64,000 nucleotides of DNA, taken from an uncultured Novosphingobium sp. Its GTDB lineage: Bacteria > Pseudomonadota > Alphaproteobacteria > Sphingomonadales > Sphingomonadaceae. Shown here in pieces: positions 9,005 through 16,347 of the stretch. The DNA lies in NCBI GenBank assembly GCA_937996535.1, contig CALKVF010000076.1:1-64000 (forward strand), given 5' to 3'. The position numbers were made by a program, and so were the translations under genes. Under the pieces are notes generated by a model. That model ran no database searches, was not told the origin of the DNA, and saw nothing but the letters and a program-made list of their open reading frames with translations. Positions within the stretch are counted from its first letter, which is position 1. The number at the start of each line of letters is the position of its first letter.

Positions 9005-9023
9005 GTGTATCCATTGGTTACAC
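9005..9023. promoter_or_regulatory. Imperfect 19-bp palindrome before the RHH gene
   Basis: GTGTAtCCAtTGGtTACAC, with only positions 6, 10 and 14 not matching. It ends 7 bp before the ATG of the ribbon-helix-helix gene, where a ribosome site would be expected. It is a plausible operator for autoregulation of the following operon. Confidence 0.5.
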
Positions 9024-9030
9024 TCCTGCC

Positions 9031-9225
9031 ATGTCAGGAAAGGACTCCGGCTTTCGGATTCGGGTGGAACGCCCGCTTCACGAACAGTTCTTGCAGGTAT
9101 GTCGATCCAATGATCGACCTGCCGCGCAGGTGCTTCGTGAATTCATGCGCGATTACGTCGCGAGGAATGCCGAAAATGCCGAACTGCCAACAGGACAATC
9201 GAGCGCCGATCTGGCAAAAAAGTAG
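9031..9225 (+). CDS. Ribbon-helix-helix (CopG/ParD-like) small regulator
   Basis: 64 aa from ATG 9031. A short beta strand (FRIRVER) is followed by two helices (LHEQFLQVCRSND and AAQVLREFMRDYVARN), the pattern of a dimeric ribbon-helix-helix DNA-binding protein. An in-frame extension to 8968 would cross the hairpin region. It ends 12 bp before the helicase gene, so it is likely the first gene of the defence operon and may repress it at the palindrome at 9005-9023. It could alternatively be an antitoxin relic, as no toxin is adjacent. Confidence 0.72.
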   Translation: MSGKDSGFRIRVERPLHEQFLQVCRSNDRPAAQVLREFMRDYVARNAENAELPTGQSSADLAKK

Positions 9226-9237
9226 ATTAGGAATCAC

Positions 9238-12102
9238 GTGCAAAAGGGGATAGCGACCACCACCGATTATCATGCCAAGCTGTTCGCACATGAGCTGAAC
9301 AGGCGGCATTCGGTTGCAGATGACGAGAAGCTGGCAGGGGCGCTTTTAGACGCGCAAGTTGATCTCAATCCGCATCAGGTTGAAGCGGCGCTCTTCGCAT
9401 TCAAATCACCTCTCTCGAAAGGCGCGATCCTTGCCGACGAGGTAGGACTCGGTAAAACGATTGAAGCGGGCTTAGTCCTCGCGCAGAAGTGGACTGAGGG
9501 CAAACGGCGCATCCTCGTCATTACCCCTGCCAATCTTCGCAAACAGTGGTCGCAGGAGATCGAGGAAAAATTCTTCCTCCCCACCGGCATCCTTGAAGCG
9601 CGAAATTACAACAAGCTCAAAAAGGACGGCGTGCGCCGACCATTCGAGCAACCACACATTGTCATTTGCTCTTATCAATTCGCGGCACGTCACGCCGACG
9701 AATTGATGGTCATTCCGTGGAGCCTTGTCGTGATCGATGAAGCCCACCGCCTTCGCAACGTCTATCGTCCCGACAATCGCATCGGGCGCACGTTGAAGAC
9801 CGCGCTCGCGAATGCACCCAAGGTTTTGCTGACGGCGACCCCGCTCCAAAATTCTCTGATGGAGCTGTACGGCCTTGTCAGTCTGATCGACGACTATGCG
9901 TTTGGCGATGCCAAGAGTTTTCGTGCGCAGTATGCTCGTTTGAGTGACGGGCAGTTCGACGAGCTGAAAAATCGATTGCAGCCGATTTGCCACCGGACAC
10001 TTCGCCGTCAGGTTCTGGAATATATTCGCTACACGAACCGCATTCCAATCACGCAAGAGTTCGTGCCGACCGACGCTGAGCAATCGCTCTACGATATGGT
10101 GTCGAGCTACCTCCAACGTCCGTCCTTACAGGCGTTGCCGTCAAGCCAGCGCACGTTGATGACTCTCATCATGCGCAAGCTTTTGGCGTCGTCCACATTC
10201 GCGATTGCGGGCGCTCTCGACACGTTGGCTCGCAAACTAGAGCGCCAGCTTCGCGACGACACATCGCTCCGTCAGAAGATGGAGGAGGAGATCGCGGAGG
10301 ACTTCGAGGAATATGACGAGATCGTCGATGAATGGACGGACGGCGAGGATGAACCAGAGCTTCTAACAGCCGATGACATTGCTGCCATCGACGCAGAAAT
10401 CGCCGACCTTCGAAATTTCCGCGACCTTGCGGTATCCGTCACCGAGAATGCCAAGGGCCAAGCCCTCCTAAGCGCGCTCAGCACCGGCTTTGCCAAGGCG
10501 AAGGAGCTAGGCGGCGCACGCAAGGCAATCATCTTCACGGAGTCACGCCGCACGCAGGAATATCTTGTCCGCTTGCTCACCGAGAACGGACATGGGGACG
10601 AGCTGGTTCTCTTCAACGGATCGAACGCCGACGCGCAGTCTAAGGAAATCTATTCGGCGTGGATCGAGAAGCACAAAGGCACCGACCGCGTAACGGGATC
10701 ACGCACCGCTGATATGCGCGCCGCCCTCGTGGATTATTTCCGCGAGAAGGCGTCGATCATGATTGCAACCGAAGCGGCAGCGGAAGGCATAAACCTGCAA
10801 TTCTGCTCGATGGTCGTGAACTACGACCTACCTTGGAATCCGCAGCGGATCGAACAGCGCATCGGGCGCTGCCATCGTTACGGACAACGCTTTGACGTTG
10901 TGGTAGTCAATTTTCTCAATAAGAACAACGCCGCCGATCAGCGCGTCTATGAGTTGCTTGCCGAGAAATTTAAGCTCTTTGATGGCGTGTTCGGCGCGTC
11001 GGATGAGGTGCTGGGCGCCATTGAATCTGGCGTGGAGTTTGAGAAGCGCATCGTCTCCATCTACCAGAATTGCCGCTCGACCGAGGATATAGAAACGCAG
11101 TTTGAGCAGCTCCGTGCTGACATGGATGAGAACATCAGCGTCACGATGGAGGATACGCGCCGCAAGCTTCTCGAAAATTTCGATGCTGAGGTTCACGACC
11201 GACTCAAAATGAACATGGACAAGAGCCGCGAGTATCTCGACCGATACGCGCGGATGCTCTGGTATGTGACCAAGCACGAACTGGCGAAACTCGCGAAGTT
11301 CGACGACGATTATCTGAGCTTTGATCTTAAGTCTGTCCCGTCAGGCGCACAGGCTTCTGCCGGTCAGTATTTCATGAGCAAGCAGGGGCTTGTCGGTCAT
11401 CGCTATCGGCTTGGACATCCGCTAGCCCAACACATCCTCAACGATGCCGCTTCGCGCGAACTTGATGGCGCGGATTTTGAATTCGATTACGGCGCATGGA
11501 TTCAAAAATCCGTTGCTCTTGAACCGTTTGTTGGAGCGAGCGGGACGCTCTCTGCGCACAAACTGTCAGTCCGAGGTTCTGACGATCAGGATCATATCAT
11601 CATCACCGCGCTAGCAGACGATGGCCGTAGCATTGACGGGAAGGCCGCAATGCGACTGTTTGAACTTCCTGCTACCAACCTTGGTGTGGCAACGCTCGCG
11701 ATGCCTACCACGATGACCGACGCCATTGATGCTGAGCGAAAATCGATTCTCGACACGGTAGCGAGCCGTCAGGCGCAGTGGTTTGATGAAGAACTGGATA
11801 AGCTAGAAAGCTGGGCTGACGACATGAAGTCGGCGTTGGAATTCGACATCAAAGAGCTGGATCGCACCATTAAGGAGGCGCGTCGCAGCTCTGCTATGGC
11901 GGCCACCCTCGAAGACAAGCTCGCCTGCCAGAAAAGGATCAAAGACCTAGAGTCACAGCGCAACGCAAAGCGCAAATCGCTTTTCGATGCACAAGATGAA
12001 ATTGATGAACGAAAGACAGGACTTATAAGCAACGTCGAAGAGAGATTGCAGCAACAGGTAGAAATGACGCAGATATTTGCAATCCGGTGGAGTTTGAAAT
12101 GA
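9238..12102 (+). CDS. SNF2-family DNA helicase of defence operon
   Basis: 954 aa, GTG start with AGGA upstream. ATP-dependent DNA translocase of superfamily 2. Visible motifs: Walker A GLGKT (70-74), DEAH (167-170), TATP (199-202), an acidic linker at 345-385, IATEAAAEGINLQ (509-521) and motif VI QRIGRCHRYGQ (540-550), which is the SNF2/RapA arrangement. The C-terminal ~400 residues include coiled coil and no nuclease motif that I can see. It is the second gene of a six-gene operon with a methyltransferase, restriction subunit and SMC-like ATPase, so it probably remodels or scans DNA in phage defence. Its stop overlaps the next ATG (ATGA). Confidence 0.92.
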   Translation: MQKGIATTTDYHAKLFAHELNRRHSVADDEKLAGALLDAQVDLNPHQVEAALFAFKSPLSKGAILADEVGLGKTIEAGLVLAQKWTEGKRRILVITPANLRKQWSQEIEEKFFLPTGILEARNYNKLKKDGVRRPFEQPHIVICSYQFAARHADELMVIPWSLVVIDEAHRLRNVYRPDNRIGRTLKTALANAPKVLLTATPLQNSLMELYGLVSLIDDYAFGDAKSFRAQYARLSDGQFDELKNRLQPICHRTLRRQVLEYIRYTNRIPITQEFVPTDAEQSLYDMVSSYLQRPSLQALPSSQRTLMTLIMRKLLASSTFAIAGALDTLARKLERQLRDDTSLRQKMEEEIAEDFEEYDEIVDEWTDGEDEPELLTADDIAAIDAEIADLRNFRDLAVSVTENAKGQALLSALSTGFAKAKELGGARKAIIFTESRRTQEYLVRLLTENGHGDELVLFNGSNADAQSKEIYSAWIEKHKGTDRVTGSRTADMRAALVDYFREKASIMIATEAAAEGINLQFCSMVVNYDLPWNPQRIEQRIGRCHRYGQRFDVVVVNFLNKNNAADQRVYELLAEKFKLFDGVFGASDEVLGAIESGVEFEKRIVSIYQNCRSTEDIETQFEQLRADMDENISVTMEDTRRKLLENFDAEVHDRLKMNMDKSREYLDRYARMLWYVTKHELAKLAKFDDDYLSFDLKSVPSGAQASAGQYFMSKQGLVGHRYRLGHPLAQHILNDAASRELDGADFEFDYGAWIQKSVALEPFVGASGTLSAHKLSVRGSDDQDHIIITALADDGRSIDGKAAMRLFELPATNLGVATLAMPTTMTDAIDAERKSILDTVASRQAQWFDEELDKLESWADDMKSALEFDIKELDRTIKEARRSSAMAATLEDKLACQKRIKDLESQRNAKRKSLFDAQDEIDERKTGLISNVEERLQQQVEMTQIFAIRWSLK

Positions 12103-12284
12103 CAGATGAAAAGTCACCCTCCGCCAAACTCTCTATCGAAGTGGTGGATCGACTTATTGCGGCAGGCTTAGTGCGTGCGGATAAGCGAGATGCCTTAATT
12201 CAGAAAATTGCAGACGGTTCAATGGCCGGTCTCGATTGGAAATTGGAGATTGAACTGGCGTCGGCGAAGGCTGGTGGTGAATGA
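12099..12284 (+). CDS. 61-aa protein between helicase and ATPase
   Basis: Starts at ATG 12099 (MTDEKSP), overlapping the helicase stop by four bases, and ends overlapping the ATPase ATG by four bases. This double ATGA coupling argues strongly that it is real and made in fixed ratio with its neighbours. The sequence is one small helical unit (LSIEVVDRLIAAGLVRADKR and a second helix ending in ASAKAGGE). No known domain. It is likely a structural linker or regulator of the helicase-ATPase complex; this is inference. Confidence 0.8.
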   Translation: MTDEKSPSAKLSIEVVDRLIAAGLVRADKRDALIQKIADGSMAGLDWKLEIELASAKAGGE

Positions 12285-14599
12285 CAACATCAGGCGTCTT
12301 GAAATCACTTACCCTGACCGCGTTTCGCGGCTCGGCCAGCACGTTCACCCTCAGCTTCGAGAAGGGCAAAAAGCTCACTCTGATCTATGGTGAGAACGGC
12401 ACGGGCAAAACGACCATTTGCGATGCCTTCGAGTTTCTCGCGAAGGATAACGTGGGCTCGCTTGACAGTCGCGGGCTTGGCACGGGCGTCAGAAAATTCT
12501 GGCGAACTGTTGGTAAGCAACCGCAAGATTTTGCGGTCGAGCTGACGACAAGCGATGGCGCTTGCACGGGGAAACTCGCAGGCAATCTGACTACGTTGCT
12601 GAGCGGAGTTGCGCCGAAAGTCGAGCTATTGCGTCAGCGTCAGATATTGGAATTGATCGAAACGCAGCCTGCCAAGCGATATGAAGCAATCAAACGCTTC
12701 ATTGACATCGACGCATTCGAGCGTTCGGAGGAGGCGCTTCGCCAGCAAGGCAAAGCACTTTCGACTGAACTTACGTCAGCGCAGCAGGCGGAGGCTCAAA
12801 GCCTTGAAGAACTGCAAGGCTCTTATGAGGCGGCTGGAAGCCCTGCGGGATTGAATGCCGTAGAATGGGCCAAGCAGAAGTTGGCCGAACCAACGGCCGG
12901 CCTTGAAGCCGACATCGCGGCGATCGTGAAACTTCGCGCGGCTTTTGGGTCACTCAAAGACTATCCTGAAAATCTGACTGGTAAGCACACCAACCTTGCG
13001 ACAGCACAAGCGAATGCCGATGCGGCGGATCAAGCGCAGATCGACGCTCTGGCGACGGTCGATAGTGCAGCAGCAGAACGCACGAGCGTATTGACGGCAG
13101 GCAAAGCCTATCTCGAAACGCACCCCGACACAGAGCAGTGCCCACTTTGCGAGAGCAAAGAGAATGTCGCGACCCTTACCGAGGCGGTGAATGCGACGCT
13201 TTCCCAGTTGAGTACGCTGACTTCAGCCAACCAAAAAAAGAAGCAAGCTCATACCGCGCTGACCAATGCTAAGACTGCGTTGCAGCAGGCCGAGGCCGAC
13301 TATGCCAAGGCCGTTGCCACTCTTTCAGATGCACAAGCGGCGCATCAATGGAAGGCTGGCGTTCAACTTTTAACATCTGCCGCGCCGAGCGATCCTACCG
13401 TGCTACCCGAATGGCTGATAGCCAACGAGGCGATTGCCCTGTCTTGGGCTGACAATGAAGCAAGTTGGCGCGGGGAGAGCAAATTCCGCGCGCAACTGAA
13501 TTCAGCCGCCGACCGCTATGACACGAACGCAGCACGGGTAGCAGAGCTTTCTGCCCTCATTCCCCTCTTGGATCAGGCTCTCACGGCGTGCGTCGAAGAG
13601 CGGCAAAAGTTCACAGACGGGATCATCAGTGCAATCGCGAAAGAGGTCGGCAAGCTGTATGAGAAGGTTCATCCGAACGAAGGATTGGACAAGATTGCGC
13701 TGGAACTTGATCCGGCGCGCCGTGCATCGCTCACACTAGGTGCCAATTTCGAAGGGCATGATGCACCGCCTCAAGCCTATTTCAGCCAATCGCATCTCGA
13801 CACCCTTGGCCTTTGCGTTTTCCTCGCGCTGGCTGCGCGTGACCGCGCATCGGAAACTGTGTTGATTCTGGATGATGTTCTCGGGAGCATTGATGAGCCG
13901 CACGTCGCGCGAGTTATTGGAATGATCTACGAGGTGAGCGCCGATTTTCGCCACACTATCGTCACCACTCATTATCGCCCTTGGCGCGAAAAATATCGTT
14001 GGGGATGGTTGAAACCAGATATGCCATGTCAGTTTGTCGAACTGACCGGCTGGGCGATTGACGACGGCATCCGCATCACCTCCTCGTTGCCCGAAGTTGA
14101 TCTTTTGCGAGCGAGACTCGCGGAACAGCCAACCGACCTGCAATCGGTGTGCAGCAAGGCGGGCGTCATTCTGGAAGCTGCGCTCGACTATTTGACTCAG
14201 AAATATGCTTGCGCGGTGCCGCGCCGCCATGGCGAGGCATACACGCTTGGCGACCTTTTGCCGACCATCAGCAGCAAGCTTCGCGACGCCTTGCAGGTTG
14301 AAATGCGTGACGGTATCACCGACCCAACGGCTCCGGCGAACAGCACGGTGGCGCTCAAGCCCATCTTGGATGAACTGACGCGGATCGCCCAAGTGCGCAA
14401 CGCACTCGGCGCGCATTTCAAAGCCCTGTCTTTTGAGCTGCTCGATACAGACGGGATCGGCTTCGCGAAACAAGTGCTGGCGCTGGCTGACACGTTGGTT
14501 TGCCCCGACCATGGCTGGCCAAGCAACAACAGCTCCGGCAGCTACTGGCGCAACAGTGGCGACACCCGCCGCCTCCATCCACTCATCAAACCCTCATAA
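12281..14599 (+). CDS. Zinc-hook SMC-like ATPase with C-terminal HEPN-like domain
   Basis: 772 aa. Walker A GENGTGKT (37-44), then a long coiled coil interrupted by a CPLC zinc hook (287-290) as in Rad50. The returning coiled coil leads to an ABC-type signature region (YFSQSHLDTLG, 500-510) and Walker B LILDDVLGSID (528-538), followed by THY. About 170 more residues after the ATPase are all-helical and contain RNALGAH (706-712), matching the R-N-x4-H signature of HEPN ribonucleases. This order recalls RloC/PrrC anticodon nucleases, which are also linked to restriction systems. The nuclease assignment rests on one short motif. Four-base overlap with the upstream gene; 8-bp gap to the methyltransferase. 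Confidence 0.85.
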   Translation: MTTSGVLKSLTLTAFRGSASTFTLSFEKGKKLTLIYGENGTGKTTICDAFEFLAKDNVGSLDSRGLGTGVRKFWRTVGKQPQDFAVELTTSDGACTGKLAGNLTTLLSGVAPKVELLRQRQILELIETQPAKRYEAIKRFIDIDAFERSEEALRQQGKALSTELTSAQQAEAQSLEELQGSYEAAGSPAGLNAVEWAKQKLAEPTAGLEADIAAIVKLRAAFGSLKDYPENLTGKHTNLATAQANADAADQAQIDALATVDSAAAERTSVLTAGKAYLETHPDTEQCPLCESKENVATLTEAVNATLSQLSTLTSANQKKKQAHTALTNAKTALQQAEADYAKAVATLSDAQAAHQWKAGVQLLTSAAPSDPTVLPEWLIANEAIALSWADNEASWRGESKFRAQLNSAADRYDTNAARVAELSALIPLLDQALTACVEERQKFTDGIISAIAKEVGKLYEKVHPNEGLDKIALELDPARRASLTLGANFEGHDAPPQAYFSQSHLDTLGLCVFLALAARDRASETVLILDDVLGSIDEPHVARVIGMIYEVSADFRHTIVTTHYRPWREKYRWGWLKPDMPCQFVELTGWAIDDGIRITSSLPEVDLLRARLAEQPTDLQSVCSKAGVILEAALDYLTQKYACAVPRRHGEAYTLGDLLPTISSKLRDALQVEMRDGITDPTAPANSTVALKPILDELTRIAQVRNALGAHFKALSFELLDTDGIGFAKQVLALADTLVCPDHGWPSNNSSGSYWRNSGDTRRLHPLIKPS

Positions 14600-14607
14600 G
14601 GCATCGA

Positions 14608-16347
14608 ATGACAAAGAAGCAAAAACTTGAACTGACGTGGGTGGGTAAAGAAAATAAGCCTCGGCTGGAGCCGCGCATTCTGATCGAAGACCCGTCGAAG
14701 AGCCATCACGCTGCGAGGCGTGTGAATGACGCCGACATCTTTAACAATGTGCTTATTCATGGCGATAATTTGCTCGCGCTTAAGGCGTTAGAGGCGGATT
14801 ATGCAGGTCAAGTTAAGTGCGTGTATATCGATCCCCCGTTCAACACCGGATCAGCTTTTGAGCATTATGACGATGGGGTAGAGCACTCTTTGTGGTTGGC
14901 TCTGATGAGCCATCGGCTTGAGATACTAAATCGACTTCTAACACCGGACGGTGTTATTTGGATTCATATAGATGATAAGGAAATGGCATACCTCAAGGTC
15001 ATTTGTGACGAGGTTTTTGGAAGGCGAAATTTTCTAAATATGATCGTTGTGAAGACATCTGATCCTTCCGGCCATAAGACAGTGAATCCTTCACCGTATT
15101 CGCAAACAGAATACGTTTTGATGTATGCAAAAGATCGCAGCCGTTATCGCTATGAACAGCGATACGTCGAGAGCACCTATGACTCTGGATACAACCGCCT
15201 CATCTTGAACCGCGAAGCTCCCTTTTCGGAGTGGCAAACCGTGGGCTTGAACGAGCACGTAGCCAATAGTTTAGGATATGAATCTACGCGAGCAGCTCGG
15301 GCAGAATTGGGACGGGTCGGATTTGAAGCAAGAGTTGCACAGTATGCACTCGAACACGCTAACTCGGTTTTCCAGCCAACTGCAATCAGCTCTGCGGCAG
15401 GACGTTCAATCGTGGCGGTTCGTGACGAATCTGCCCGCACTCAGGGAAAAGTATTTCACATTCCCCGCGACGGGTATGAAGACATCTATGTGTTGAATGG
15501 GCGGCAAATCTACTTCTACGCCTCGAAGGTTCGAGAAATCGAGGGGGAGCTTGTTCCAGCTAAACCGTTGACAAACCTGTGGTCAGACATTCCTTACAAC
15601 GGAATAGCGCGCGAGGGAGGAGTTGAATTCAAGAACGGCAAAAAGCCAGAAAAGTTGATTGCTCGGTGTATCGAACTATCCACAAAACAAGGCGATCTTG
15701 TCCTCGATTCATTCGCAGGTTCAGGAACGACGGGGGCGGTTGCTCACAAATTAGGCCGTCGCTGGATCATGATCGAACTAGGAGATCATTGTTCGACCCA
15801 TATAGTCCCACGGTTACATGAGGTCATCAACGGAACCGACCAAGCAGGCATTAGCAAGGCTGTCGATTGGAAGGGTGGGGGTGGCTTCCGTTATTACGAG
15901 TTAGCACCGTCATTGCTCCAAAAGGACAAATGGGGTCGCGAAGTGATTTCCAGCGAATATAATGCCGAGATGCTCGCCCAAGCCATCTGTAAGCTTGAAG
16001 GCTTTGCATATGATCCAAGCTCCGAAATATATTGGCAGCAGGGGCGCTCCTCTGAATCAGACTTCATCTTTGTCACCACGCAGACCCTTAGCGCCGAGGA
16101 GCTGGCGACACTCAGCAGCGAGGTTGGCGAGGGGCGAACGTTGATGATCCTATGCGCGGCTTGGCGCGGCAATGCCGATCAATGGCCCAATCTGACGCTG
16201 CGAAAAATCCCCAACCATATTCGCAGCAAGTGCGAATGGGGACATGACGACTACAGCCTCAATGTTGCTAATCTGCCAATGGCGGAACAGGAGCTTGTCG
16301 CTGTGCCAGCTCAAGCAGGCCTTTTTGACGAAGGAGATGCCTCATGA
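14608..16347 (+). CDS. Type III-like (beta-class) DNA adenine methyltransferase, Mod
   Basis: 579 aa from ATG 14608; the upstream in-frame extension overlaps the ATPase gene and is rejected. Catalytic motif IV DPPF (75-78) comes before the SAM-binding motif I FAGSGTT (369-375), the beta-class order found in type III Mod subunits, with the target-recognition domain between them. It would modify N6 of adenine in an asymmetric site and protect host DNA. The segment about 14,800-15,800 is visibly richer in A+T than the flanks, as expected if this recognition region was exchanged. The stop overlaps the next start (ATGA). Confidence 0.93.
   Translation: MTKKQKLELTWVGKENKPRLEPRILIEDPSKSHHAARRVNDADIFNNVLIHGDNLLALKALEADYAGQVKCVYIDPPFNTGSAFEHYDDGVEHSLWLALMSHRLEILNRLLTPDGVIWIHIDDKEMAYLKVICDEVFGRRNFLNMIVVKTSDPSGHKTVNPSPYSQTEYVLMYAKDRSRYRYEQRYVESTYDSGYNRLILNREAPFSEWQTVGLNEHVANSLGYESTRAARAELGRVGFEARVAQYALEHANSVFQPTAISSAAGRSIVAVRDESARTQGKVFHIPRDGYEDIYVLNGRQIYFYASKVREIEGELVPAKPLTNLWSDIPYNGIAREGGVEFKNGKKPEKLIARCIELSTKQGDLVLDSFAGSGTTGAVAHKLGRRWIMIELGDHCSTHIVPRLHEVINGTDQAGISKAVDWKGGGGFRYYELAPSLLQKDKWGREVISSEYNAEMLAQAICKLEGFAYDPSSEIYWQQGRSSESDFIFVTTQTLSAEELATLSSEVGEGRTLMILCAAWRGNADQWPNLTLRKIPNHIRSKCEWGHDDYSLNVANLPMAEQELVAVPAQAGLFDEGDAS

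Larger units (their letters stand above)
8451..9030. other. 580-bp non-coding region packed with hairpins
   Basis: No convincing gene on either strand. Short inverted repeats follow each other: 8641-8661 (GGGGGA/TCCCCC); an arm pair TGGCACA/TGTGCCA around 8680-8746 enclosing ATCTGC-GTT-GCAGAT; TGCAACG-tatggc-CGTTGCA near 8753; GGGAGC-ttgcgc-GCTCCC near 8820; CCATCG/CGATGG near 8880; AGGGG/CCCCT near 8908; and TTGCTC-agtttcc-GAGCAA at 8968-8986. It lies between a leftward membrane-protein gene and the rightward defence operon, so it contains both promoters. Confidence 0.7.

Noticed and set aside
9224..9235. AGATTAGGAATC is the exact complement of the tRNA anticodon region at 13-24, a possible second attachment site.
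   Set aside because: A 12-base match can occur by chance, the site is in the wrong orientation, and it lies inside the island between two coupled genes.
12281..14599. Could the SMC-like ATPase be RecF, RecN or a McrB-type ATPase?
   Set aside because: The CPLC hook, Walker spacing and extra C-terminal domain do not fit RecF/RecN or the AAA+ McrB.
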